From Candidatus Poribacteria bacterium (lineage in GTDB: Bacteria > Poribacteria > WGA-4E > WGA-3G), in contig JAJEET010000006.1 of NCBI GenBank assembly GCA_022820835.1, forward strand, positions 1-43,380: a stretch of DNA of 43,380 nucleotides. The letters are read 5' to 3'. Positions 8,076 to 16,267 of this stretch are shown here, piece by piece. The translations under genes were made by a program, and so were the position numbers. Position 1 is the first letter of the stretch; each line of letters opens with the position of its first letter. Below the pieces are notes generated by a model that searched no databases, had not been told where the DNA came from, and saw only the letters and a list, made by a program, of their open reading frames with translations.

Positions 8076-9377
8076 ATGCGTTTAATTGAAGGGCTATCAA
8101 TCGGGCTGTCAGCAATCCGGGCAAACAAAATGCGATCGCTGCTGACGATGCTTGGGATTATCATCGGAGTCGCCGCGGTCCTCGCGATGATCGCGATCGG
8201 GGACGGTGCGAAGGTCATCGTACTACAAGACGCGCAGAAATTAGGTGGCGCAAACCAGTTCACGATGTACCGGACGACGTATAAACGAGAAGGGAGTCGG
8301 TGGATTCGCATCCGTAGCAACGAATATTTGGAATACGAAGATGTCCTCGCGATTGAAGCCGAATGTCCGTCGGTACGTGCGGTCACACCTCGAATTCCAG
8401 AATGGAGAGGGACGTTAATCCAAGCCGCTGACGGTTCTGAAAGCCGTGCAGGCTACAACGGCGTAGATGCCAACTACCCAGTCGCAATGGATTGGGATGT
8501 TCAAGAAGGACGTTTCATTACAGACGAAGATGTTCAAAACGCAACAAAAATCTGCGTGCTTGGTCAAGAAGTCGCAACTGAACTGTTCGGTAACAAATCA
8601 CCGTTGGGGCAGGAGATCAAAATCGCGAAAGGGAGCGGTCGTTATGATCGATGGGGGCGTAGAGATAGCAAACGTTTGACGGAACGGTTCACCGTCGTCG
8701 GTACGCTGACACCGCGCGGGCGAAGCCTCCGGTTCGGTTGGAGTTACGATAACCTCGTCTTTATACCGATCTCTACAGTCCAAGAACGTTTTACCGGTAA
8801 TAATATGATTCAAGATATCGTCATCTATGCACATACCGTTGAGGAGGTCCCGAAGGCGATTGAGGAGGTAAAAGCCGTTATCCGCAAACGGCACAAAGGC
8901 GATGACAGTTTTGTCGGAATTTTCGAGATGCGTTCAGGTATGGCACAGTTAGAAAAAATCAGTAAGATGATCAAAATCGCCTTGGGGAGCATCGCAGGAT
9001 TTTCGCTCCTCGTTGGCGGTATCGGAATTATGAATATGATGCTCGTCGCCGTGAGTGAGCGGACCCGTGAGATCGGGTTACGGAAAGCACTCGGCGCGAA
9101 GCCTTTAGACATCATGGCGCAGTTCCTCATGGAAGCCATCGTTATATGCAGCGTCGGTGGTGCAATCGGCATCGGGTTAGGTATGTTCGCCGGCGAAGGC
9201 ATGGCAGTTCTCGCCGTCAAGATCGCCAAAATTGTCCCTGAATGGCCAGCCGTTATCTCTACACAATGGGTCTTAATTTCAGTATCGTTCTCGGCAGCAA
9301 TCGGCATCCTGTTCGGATTATACCCCGCCGTAAAAGCGTCAGCACTTTCGCCAATTGAAGCACTTCGGACAGAGTAA
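8076..9377 (+). CDS. MacB/FtsX-type ABC permease, paralog 2
   Basis: This is a second 433-residue MacB-like permease without an ATPase domain. Its first 75 bases (8076-8150) are identical to those of paralog 1 (6616-6690), and 51 bases around the FtsX signature (9027-9077 against 7567-7617) are also identical. The periplasmic domain between them has diverged: for example LQDAQKLGGANQFTMYRTTY replaces MNDVEKLGGATRITFYHTSY. TAGGAGAAG lies seven bases before the ATG. The pattern suggests duplication followed by diversification of the periplasmic domain, or homogenisation of the ends by gene conversion. It ends with the family C-terminus IEALRTE. Confidence 0.92.
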   Translation: MRLIEGLSIGLSAIRANKMRSLLTMLGIIIGVAAVLAMIAIGDGAKVIVLQDAQKLGGANQFTMYRTTYKREGSRWIRIRSNEYLEYEDVLAIEAECPSVRAVTPRIPEWRGTLIQAADGSESRAGYNGVDANYPVAMDWDVQEGRFITDEDVQNATKICVLGQEVATELFGNKSPLGQEIKIAKGSGRYDRWGRRDSKRLTERFTVVGTLTPRGRSLRFGWSYDNLVFIPISTVQERFTGNNMIQDIVIYAHTVEEVPKAIEEVKAVIRKRHKGDDSFVGIFEMRSGMAQLEKISKMIKIALGSIAGFSLLVGGIGIMNMMLVAVSERTREIGLRKALGAKPLDIMAQFLMEAIVICSVGGAIGIGLGMFAGEGMAVLAVKIAKIVPEWPAVISTQWVLISVSFSAAIGILFGLYPAVKASALSPIEALRTE

Positions 9378-9573
9378 TACATCGCAGTACGATACGAAAA
9401 TACTAAACCCTTTTAACGTAATTGCGTCTAAAAAACGTAGTTAGCCTTGCCAGAATTTGAGGTGCGGAATCCGTTTCTAACAAAAAAATTATTGCGAAAA
9501 AACGCGAACTTATTTACGCTATCTCTGTCTAAAAGTTAAGCATATAAATATATTTTTAATGTGGAGGCGTGAA

Positions 9574-10875
9574 ATGCGTATATTTGAAGGGTTATCCGTT
9601 GGCATCTCTGCGATTCGCAGCAACAAACTCCGTTCGCTGCTCACCATGCTCGGTATTATTATCGGGGTCGCCGCGGTTCTCGCAATGATCGCAATCGGTG
9701 ACGGTGCCAAGATGATTGTGCTGCAAGATGCCCAGAAAATGGGCGGTGTGAACCAGTTCACGATGTATCGAACCGGGCATAAGCGTGTAGGCAACCGGTG
9801 GGTCGCGAATCGCAGCAACGAATACTTTGAATTTGACGATGTGTTAGCGATTGAAGCGGAATGCCCATCTGTGAAAGTTGTCGTACCGAGAATCCCGGAA
9901 TGGCGAGGGGTCCTCGTCCAAGCCTCTGATGGTTCTGAAGCACGGACAGGCTATAACGGTGTAAACTACACGTTCGCGGAAGCAATGGATTGGGGTATTG
10001 AGCAAGGACGGTTTATTTCCGAAGAAGATATTGTAAACGAAACAAAAGTCTGTGTACTCGGTCAAGAGGTCACTACGACTCTATTTGGCAACGCTTCACC
10101 GGTCGGTCAAGAGATTAAGATCGGTAGAGGTGGTGATCGCCGTGATCGGTGGGGCAGAAGAGATCATACACGCATTACCGAGCGGTTTACTGTCGTTGGG
10201 ACGATGGCACCCCGCGGGCGAAGTCTGCGATTCGGGTACAACCTGGATGATATGGTCTTCATGCCGCTCACAACAACACAGAAACGCTTTACCGGCAACG
10301 ATCAAATTGTCATGCTCTCGGTTCATGCGAACACCGTTGAAGAGGTACCACAAGCGATTGAGGAAGTGAAAGCCGTTATTCGGAAACGACATAAGAATCA
10401 GGATGATTTCTTTATGCTCCGCGACATGCGCGAAGGCATGGCGCAATTGGAGAAAATCGGTAAGGTTATAAAAATCGCTCTCGGCAGTATCGCGGGGTTC
10501 TCGCTCCTCGTTGGCGGTATCGGCATTATGAACATGATGCTCGTCGCCGTAACGGAACGGACACGCGAGATCGGACTCCGAAAAGCCGTCGGTGCAAAAC
10601 GGGCAGACATTCTCATACAGTTCTTAATAGAAGCCGTTGCAATGTGTGCTGTCGGCGGCGCAATCGGCATCGGGTTAGGTATGCTCGCTGGCGAAGGCAT
10701 GGCACTCCTCGCTGTCAAAATCGTTCAAATTGTTCCTGAATGGCCGTCAGTCATTTCAACACAATGGATACTGATTTCCGTGTCATTTTCAGCCATCATC
10801 GGCATCTCTTTTGGGCTGTATCCTGCTATAAAAGCATCAGCACTCTCGCCGATCGAAGCTTTACGTACCGATTAG
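9574..10875 (+). CDS. MacB/FtsX-type ABC permease, paralog 3
   Basis: The start is ATG 9574, because GGAGG at 9563-9567 sits just upstream; an ATG at 9559 would swallow that site. This gives 433 residues, exactly the length of paralogs 1 and 2. The first membrane segment (LLTMLGIIIGVAAVLAMIAIG), a periplasmic domain closest to paralog 2 (LQDAQKMGGVNQFTMYRT), three C-terminal membrane segments and TERTREIGLRKAVGAKRADI are visible. The periplasmic domain keeps the arginine-rich DRRDRWGRRDH stretch also found in the other two. There is no nucleotide-binding domain. The next permease starts 12 bases after its stop, so paralogs 3 and 4 are probably co-transcribed. Confidence 0.92.
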   Translation: MRIFEGLSVGISAIRSNKLRSLLTMLGIIIGVAAVLAMIAIGDGAKMIVLQDAQKMGGVNQFTMYRTGHKRVGNRWVANRSNEYFEFDDVLAIEAECPSVKVVVPRIPEWRGVLVQASDGSEARTGYNGVNYTFAEAMDWGIEQGRFISEEDIVNETKVCVLGQEVTTTLFGNASPVGQEIKIGRGGDRRDRWGRRDHTRITERFTVVGTMAPRGRSLRFGYNLDDMVFMPLTTTQKRFTGNDQIVMLSVHANTVEEVPQAIEEVKAVIRKRHKNQDDFFMLRDMREGMAQLEKIGKVIKIALGSIAGFSLLVGGIGIMNMMLVAVTERTREIGLRKAVGAKRADILIQFLIEAVAMCAVGGAIGIGLGMLAGEGMALLAVKIVQIVPEWPSVISTQWILISVSFSAIIGISFGLYPAIKASALSPIEALRTD

Positions 10876-10887
10876 GAGGCACAGTAA

Positions 10888-12204
10888 ATGAATCTACTCG
10901 AATGTATCATTTTAGGCATTTCCAGTTTGCGGCGTAACCCGCTCCGATCCGGCCTGACAATTTTAGGGATTATCGTCGGTGTCGGTTCCGTTGTAAGTAT
11001 GGTATCTGTCGGAGACGGATCAAGTGCTATGGTTCTACGTGAGATTGAACGAACCGGCGGCACGAAAATTGTCGAAATCTATAAAGACGATTGGGACAAA
11101 CAGTCCGGGACGCTGAGCCGCGCAGCCGGTGAAGCTGTACGCGGTAGAGGACGCTGGCAAAGAAACCGCGCCGAAGACCTCGAAACCGAAGACGCATTTG
11201 AAATCCTAAAGCACGCACGTGGGGTCGTTGATGTCGTCGCTGAAGACGATATGCCGGGATGGAACGTGAATTACAAGGGACGCTCAAAGGAATCCCGTAT
11301 CGTCGCCTCAACCGCCGGATACGACCGGTCGCATAACTGGTATACCTCAAGCGGCAGATTCTTTACCGCTGAAGAAGTAGAAGCAGCGAGTAGTGTCGCC
11401 GTGATCGGTTCAAAAGTTGCCGAAGAGATCTTCATTGATGAAGATCCTGTTGGGAAAGAGATTAAAGCCGCACGTGAGTCGTATCGGTACGGACGGAGTG
11501 GACTCTATGAGGTGCGTCTCAAAGTCATCGGTGTCATGGAAGAGAAAGGCGACGCAATGGATACCTCCGGATGGGACGACCGTTTCATCATTCCGATCAC
11601 AACACTCCAGCAACGTTTTAAAGGGCGTCAAGATGTTGAACGTATCCGCGTCGAAGCCGTTGATATTGATACCATCCCGATAGCAATAGCGGATGCCAAA
11701 ACCGTATTAGGGAGACAACACAACAACACAGGTGAAGAATATAACTATTGGACAGCTACAGAGGAATTAGCAACGGCGAATAAAGTCGGCTTGGTCATGA
11801 AAGCCTTGATGGGCGGCATTGCCGCTATCGCTCTTATGGTTGCTGGCATCGGCGTGATGAACATCATGCTTGTCTCTGTTACTGACCGGACGCGGGAAAT
11901 CGGATTACGGAAAGCACTCGGCGCAACACGGAACGATATTTTAACGCAATTCCTGATTGAAGCAGCTGTGCTAACACTCGCCGGTGGTATCCTCGGCGCA
12001 ATCTTAGGCATCTTTATGGGGCAAGGCACCGCCGCACTGATCTCCAGGTTCGTCTGGGAAGGGAGTAACTGGCCCTCAGTCATCTCATTCGGCACGATGC
12101 TGATCGCCTTACTCGTTTCTGCTGCTATCGGTATTTTCTTCGGGTTGTATCCTGCCAATAAAGCAGCGAAACTCACACCCGTTGACGCACTCCGATCCGA
12201 TTAG
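10888..12204 (+). CDS. MacB/FtsX-type ABC permease, divergent paralog 4
   Basis: The ribosome binding site TAGGAGGC overlaps the stop codon of paralog 3. The 438-residue product has the same architecture but is clearly more divergent: the first segment is LTILGIIVGVGSVVSMVSVG and the periplasmic domain shares little with the others (for example AAGEAVRGRGRWQRNRAEDL). The FtsX block is retained as TDRTREIGLRKALGATRNDI, and the protein ends VDALRSD. A divergent permease paired with one of the similar ones would permit a heterodimeric transporter of the LolC/LolE kind; that is inference. The adaptor gene follows after 145 bases that contain a dispersed inverted repeat. Confidence 0.92.
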   Translation: MNLLECIILGISSLRRNPLRSGLTILGIIVGVGSVVSMVSVGDGSSAMVLREIERTGGTKIVEIYKDDWDKQSGTLSRAAGEAVRGRGRWQRNRAEDLETEDAFEILKHARGVVDVVAEDDMPGWNVNYKGRSKESRIVASTAGYDRSHNWYTSSGRFFTAEEVEAASSVAVIGSKVAEEIFIDEDPVGKEIKAARESYRYGRSGLYEVRLKVIGVMEEKGDAMDTSGWDDRFIIPITTLQQRFKGRQDVERIRVEAVDIDTIPIAIADAKTVLGRQHNNTGEEYNYWTATEELATANKVGLVMKALMGGIAAIALMVAGIGVMNIMLVSVTDRTREIGLRKALGATRNDILTQFLIEAAVLTLAGGILGAILGIFMGQGTAALISRFVWEGSNWPSVISFGTMLIALLVSAAIGIFFGLYPANKAAKLTPVDALRSD

Positions 12205-12221
12205 TCCATTTGCAAATATAG

Positions 12222-12327
12222 TTTTCAGTCTTCAGTTATCAGTTTTCAGATAAAGAGGTTCGCTCTAACGAGCAACTCACAACTGAAAACCCTTCTTACC
12301 GATAACCGATGACCGACAATTGATAAC
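12222..12327. repeat. Dispersed inverted element between permease 4 and adaptor
   Basis: The left arm (12222-12249) is built from TTTTCAG, TCTTCAG, TTATCAG and TTTTCAG units. The right arm holds AACTGAAAAC at 12281-12290 and GATAACCGATGACCGACAAT from 12301. The arms are roughly inverse to each other, as in a small hairpin-forming element. It sits inside the probable permease-adaptor transcription unit. Confidence 0.65.
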
Positions 12328-12349
12328 CCATACTTAGGAGGGATTAGCC

Positions 12350-14236
12350 TTGAAAAATCTGATTATTGCTGTTGCCGTTATTATAGTCCTTATCGGTGCA
12401 ATCGGTTGGGTTGTGCTCGGACGCGCCAAAAACGGTCCAGATCCGTCTCTGGCGAAGAAAGTTGAGGTCGTTGAACGCGGCGATTTCCAAACGCGGATAA
12501 GTGCCACAGGGAACTTGGAACCCCTTTTTGACGTGGAAGTCAAATCCAATGTTGAAGGTGAAATCGTTAAACTCCATGTTAAAAACGGTGACCCTGTGGA
12601 AGAAGGGCAAACACTCATAGAACTCGATCCAGAACTTTATGTCGAAGAGAAAAACCAAGCGGAAATGGATGTCCGAGCCGCTAAAGCACAATTCAAGCAG
12701 GCCGAGTTGAACATCGAGCTGAAAAAGGAACGCCTGCAAAGCCAGTTGGTTCAGGCTGAATCAGACTACAAAATCTCGCAGGCAAATTATGAGACGACAC
12801 AAGCCTCAACCGTAACGCAAATCAACCAATCTGAAACAGATATTCTAACAACACAAAACTCACTTGACCAAGACAACATCGCCTTGGAACAGGCTCGAAT
12901 CGCGCTTGATCAGGCGAACATTACACTGTCCGAACAAGAGACATCGCTGAGTTCAGCCAAGATTTCATTGGACAACGCGAAATCTGAGCTCGACCGAAAC
13001 ACCGAACTTTATGACAAGGGACTGGTTTCCAAAAAAGCGTTGGAAGATGCACAGGCGCAGCATGTGAATGCTCAGGTTCAATATGAAAACGCCCAAAAAC
13101 GGGTAGAATCACAGAAACAGACGATCCTTTCGCAGGAGAGAACCATTAAAGTACGTGAAACCTCCATTGCTTCACGCGAGTTAATATTGGAAAACCAAAA
13201 GAAGAACCTTGAAGATCTCAAAAAGACGCGGGAGAACGCAGAGGAAGAAGCGAAACTCCGCGTCGAAAATTCTAAAGCCAGGCTGGACGAGTTCTTAAGC
13301 ACGCTTGAGAATGAAAAGTTGTTGACGGAGCAATCCAAAGTTAGTGCCCAAGCCAATCAACTTCGACGCGAGAGTACACTAAAGAACCAAGCAGAACGAC
13401 TGGAATGGACGACAATCAAAGCCCCTATGTCAGGTATCGTCACACTTCTCGAACTTGAAGTCGGTGAGATTGTGACTTCCGGACGTTCCGCATTCTCGCA
13501 AAGTCCGCCACTCATGACAATCGTTGACCCCTCGAAAATGGTCGTTAAGACTTTCATCAACGAAGTTGATATGGAACGGTTGGATGACAATCAGAAGGCG
13601 GAAATCAAGGTTGATGCCTATCAAAACAAAATATATGAAGGCAGAGTCTATGAAATCTCGCCGAGTGGGCAGCAACAGGATAACATCATCTCCTTTGAAG
13701 TCATGATAGAAGTACTCGGATCCCCGGAGGAACTCAGACCCGGCATGAGTACGGATGTTGACATCATCACCTACGAGGAACCGAATGTGCTAATGGCACC
13801 CATCGACGCTGTCATCAGCGAAAAGAGCGTGACCGTCAACGCACAAGTAGCGAACACCTCTCCCTTCAAAGCGAATCAACCGATTGTGATGCAGACGATC
13901 AGCGAGAAAACTTTTAACGGCACGGTTGAAAGTGTCGGAAGCGGCAGCGTCACTTTCAGCTTGGATAGCAAGCAGCGGGGGATTACACCGGGACCCGCGA
14001 CGGTATCGCTCCTCGTGAAAGGCAAAAAGGAAGCCGACGGAGCCCGCGCACAGGTAAGTATCTCAAGTGGGAAACACGTCATGATAGACGATGGAAGTCT
14101 TACAGGTAAGAGAACGCCTGTTGAAACCGGTATGCAAAACGAGACGAAAGTGGTTATCAAAAGCGGTGTCACCGAAGGCGATCGGGTTATTCTGCAACAA
14201 CGGAGACCCCCACAACAAGGGGGTTGGGGACGATAG
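12350..14236 (+). CDS. HlyD/MacA-type periplasmic adaptor with very long coiled coil
   Basis: The start is TTG 12350 behind AGGAGGGA (12336-12343). The 628-residue protein begins with an uncleaved membrane anchor (NLIIAVAVIIVLIGAIGWVV), followed by the first half of a lipoyl domain (EVKSNVEGEIVKLHVKNGDP). A heptad-rich coiled-coil hairpin spans about residues 100-350, and the lipoyl domain closes at IKAPMSGIVTLLELEVGEI. The beta-barrel region includes LRPGMSTDVDI and LMAPIDAVIS. The coiled coil is far longer than in E. coli MacA, implying a long reach across the periplasm. About 70 extra residues near 480-550 (from VNAQVANTSPFKANQP) are unlike the standard fold. It should link the four permeases to an outer-membrane channel not encoded here. 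Confidence 0.9.
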   Translation: MKNLIIAVAVIIVLIGAIGWVVLGRAKNGPDPSLAKKVEVVERGDFQTRISATGNLEPLFDVEVKSNVEGEIVKLHVKNGDPVEEGQTLIELDPELYVEEKNQAEMDVRAAKAQFKQAELNIELKKERLQSQLVQAESDYKISQANYETTQASTVTQINQSETDILTTQNSLDQDNIALEQARIALDQANITLSEQETSLSSAKISLDNAKSELDRNTELYDKGLVSKKALEDAQAQHVNAQVQYENAQKRVESQKQTILSQERTIKVRETSIASRELILENQKKNLEDLKKTRENAEEEAKLRVENSKARLDEFLSTLENEKLLTEQSKVSAQANQLRRESTLKNQAERLEWTTIKAPMSGIVTLLELEVGEIVTSGRSAFSQSPPLMTIVDPSKMVVKTFINEVDMERLDDNQKAEIKVDAYQNKIYEGRVYEISPSGQQQDNIISFEVMIEVLGSPEELRPGMSTDVDIITYEEPNVLMAPIDAVISEKSVTVNAQVANTSPFKANQPIVMQTISEKTFNGTVESVGSGSVTFSLDSKQRGITPGPATVSLLVKGKKEADGARAQVSISSGKHVMIDDGSLTGKRTPVETGMQNETKVVIKSGVTEGDRVILQQRRPPQQGGWGR

Positions 14237-14249
14237 AATATAGAAAACT

Positions 14250-14522
14250 ATCAGCTGTCAGCCATCAGCAAAGAAATAGTAAAGCCCATAATTATTGAAA
14301 CACATCAAATCGAAGCGATTCCCATCTTATCCCCCCTGATAAGGGGGGTTAGGGGGGTTATCTTCGTAAAAGTGTTCATTTATTTTCCGATTTTACTATA
14401 ACAGAAGACAGTTCGTAGGGGCGAGGTTTCCTCGTCCGTTTTTCAAAGTGTGTCTTATTATTTTTCAATGTCACTATAATCAAAAACCTCTTAACTGACG
14501 GCTGATGGCTGACGGTTGAAGG
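14250..14522. repeat. Intergenic repeat cluster between adaptor and metallo-hydrolase genes
   Basis: No gene is visible. GTCAGCCATCAGC at 14257-14269 and its perfect inverse GCTGATGGCTGAC at 14501-14513 bracket the region. Inside lie two further elements: a C6-TGATAA-G6-TTA-G6 hairpin at 14331-14357, where either G-run can pair with the C-run, and a GTAGG-tagged palindrome at 14415-14437 (stem 14419-14426 with 14430-14437, loop TTT). The cluster separates convergent genes. Confidence 0.65.
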
Positions 14523-15323
14523 CTACAATTGAATCACCTGACCATCATAAGCAAGGTAGGCATTATCTGGAAGTTCAATGTCCATCTCTTTACACTGATC
14601 CGGGAAATAACGGTGGTCCAGCCGATGCATAATGTGTGTGAAATAGGTCTCCCTCGGTTTCAGTGCGTTGCTAATCTCCAACGCTTCCCCGACCGAAAGA
14701 TGTGTCGGATGTCTCGGATTAAAACTCAGCGCATCAATGACAAGCACCTCTATCCCATTTAGCAAATCCTGCGATGCCTTCGGCAGGCGTTTCACGTCCG
14801 GTAGATACCCGAAGTTATCAATTCGATAGCCGAAAGTGTCAACATTCCCGTGTTCCACCGGAATCGGCACAATATCGAAGCCGTGCAGTTTCAACCTCTC
14901 TTTTTCTTTAATTACGTTCGGTAGCAGATGTCCAACGCCTCCGCCTTGGAACGTCTCCTTTGTGAACATATAGTAGAAGTTACGCTGCAAGGTGTTCATT
15001 GTCTGCTCGGGACCATAGATGGGCATATCCATCTGCTGTTTCCGGCACGGCATCACGATGTCGTTTGTCCCACTGATATGATCCGCATGAGGATGCGTAA
15101 AGATAACAGCATCTATCCGATCAATCCGATTCCGGACAATCTGATCCATGAAGTTGGGTCCCAAGTCGAATTGGAGGTTTTTCCCGTCCTTCTCAATATG
15201 GATTGACGAGCGGGTTCGATAGTTTTTTGAGTTCACATCCCGCGCGTCTTCGCAGGTCTCACATTCACATTTATACTCAGGAACGCCTGTTGAGGTGCCT
15301 GAACCCAAGATCGTAATCTTCAT
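14523..15323 (-). CDS. PhnP-like metallo-beta-lactamase-fold hydrolase
   Basis: The 266-residue product starts with the MBL strand MKITILGSGTSTGVP and carries a Cys cluster (C19, C21, C24 in KCECETC) next to it, as in PhnP phosphodiesterases where such cysteines bind a structural zinc. The metal-binding H-x-H-x-D-H motif is THPHADH (H77, H79, D81, H82). Further metal-ligand candidates are D195 in VLVIDALS and the histidine in THIMHRLDH near the C-terminus. PhnP cleaves 5-phosphoribosyl 1,2-cyclic phosphate in phosphonate degradation; no other phn gene is in the window, so a related cyclic phosphodiesterase role is only inferred. The ATG lacks a strong Shine-Dalgarno sequence. Dispersed repeats bracket the gene on both sides. 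Confidence 0.87.
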   Translation of the reverse strand: MKITILGSGTSTGVPEYKCECETCEDARDVNSKNYRTRSSIHIEKDGKNLQFDLGPNFMDQIVRNRIDRIDAVIFTHPHADHISGTNDIVMPCRKQQMDMPIYGPEQTMNTLQRNFYYMFTKETFQGGGVGHLLPNVIKEKERLKLHGFDIVPIPVEHGNVDTFGYRIDNFGYLPDVKRLPKASQDLLNGIEVLVIDALSFNPRHPTHLSVGEALEISNALKPRETYFTHIMHRLDHRYFPDQCKEMDIELPDNAYLAYDGQVIQL

Positions 15324-15435
15324 TTTTTATTAAATCCAGTCGCCGTTTTGCGGCGTATTCGCGCATAAGCGATCTGCTTCACGGTGATTTTCGGTTAAAT
15401 CCATGTTTCTGGATAATAAAGGTTTTTTAATGACT

Positions 15436-15495
15436 ATCAGCAGTCAGCTATCCGTTTTCAGAAGAGTGGTTGACCGCTAATGACTGATGGCTGAC
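15436..15495. repeat. Dispersed inverted element overlapping a possible start
   Basis: ATCAGCAGTCAGCTATC at 15436-15452 faces ACTGATGGCTGAC at 15483-15495, and the right arm matches GCTGATGGCTGAC at 14501-14513 in 12 of 13 bases. The first in-frame ATG of the acetyltransferase gene (15487) lies inside this right arm. Confidence 0.6.
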
Positions 15496-15498
15496 ACA

Positions 15499-16260
15499 AT
15501 GCCTAAACTCACGCCTAAAGAATGTCTCGTCCTGGCTGATGTTATCGGTGATACGCCGATGACTGTTATCTCTGGTTCTCGTCTAAAGTCCGGAATGTGC
15601 GACGCTTATGTCGCTGGCACACAGCCGGAAATAGCCGCCGCGCTTGTTTTCGATGCATACTGTCCAGATGAACCGTGCGGTTTCGGTAGCGATGCCGATG
15701 CTTTGTGGCAACTGCTGAAAGCCACCAATAGCTGGGGATGCATAAACGTAGATACCGCATGCGCCAAACCGCTCGGCGCACTTATTGAAGCAGACACCGA
15801 TACATCTGTCCGTTATTACGGCGATGTCTACCACGCACTTTTAGAGCCTGTTCACTGCTATCCGAATGCGGCGGTCCGCCTTCTGAGCTTAGAAGATGTC
15901 AAGTGTCTGTCGAAAGCCCCCGCAGAAGTACAAGGCAACGGTTACAACACACACGAAGCGATGGTAACAAAAGGCATCGCCGCTGGTGCCGTTGTGGACG
16001 GTAACATCGTCGCCATCGCACATACCTATGCGGAAACAGACCTACACACCGATATCGGGGTTTCTACCGTAGAAACGTGGCGTAAAAATGGATTTGCGAC
16101 CGCCGCTGCATCTCTCGTCGCCCAAGAAATACAAGCAAAAGGTAAAGTGCCTGTCTGGAGCTGTGGTGAAGACAATTTCGCCTCGCTTCGAGTCGCAGAA
16201 AAATTAGGTTTCACCGAAGTCGGACGGCGTACGTACATCATCCCGGTTTCACGAGAATAA
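15499..16260 (+). CDS. GNAT-family N-acetyltransferase
   Basis: Two starts are possible, ATG 15487 inside a dispersed repeat and ATG 15499; I prefer 15499 because the residues before it are encoded by repeat sequence. That gives 253 residues. The C-terminal half has the GNAT core: VVDGNIVAIAHTY (beta4), IGVSTVETWRKNGFATAAAS with the acetyl-CoA loop pattern (R-x-x-G-F-A/G), and a final ASLRVAEKLGFTEVGRRTYI. The N-terminal 120 residues form an extra domain with three cysteines. Such two-domain GNATs acetylate small molecules or proteins; the substrate is unknown. Neither start has a good Shine-Dalgarno sequence. The gene converges on the aminotransferase gene with only seven bases between them. 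Confidence 0.85.
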   Translation: MPKLTPKECLVLADVIGDTPMTVISGSRLKSGMCDAYVAGTQPEIAAALVFDAYCPDEPCGFGSDADALWQLLKATNSWGCINVDTACAKPLGALIEADTDTSVRYYGDVYHALLEPVHCYPNAAVRLLSLEDVKCLSKAPAEVQGNGYNTHEAMVTKGIAAGAVVDGNIVAIAHTYAETDLHTDIGVSTVETWRKNGFATAAASLVAQEIQAKGKVPVWSCGEDNFASLRVAEKLGFTEVGRRTYIIPVSRE

Positions 16261-16267
16261 AATTCCC

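Noticed and set aside
15351..15365. CGCCG-TTTTG-CGGCG stem-loop as a terminator
   Set aside because: It lies upstream of the metallo-hydrolase gene and has no T-run on either strand.
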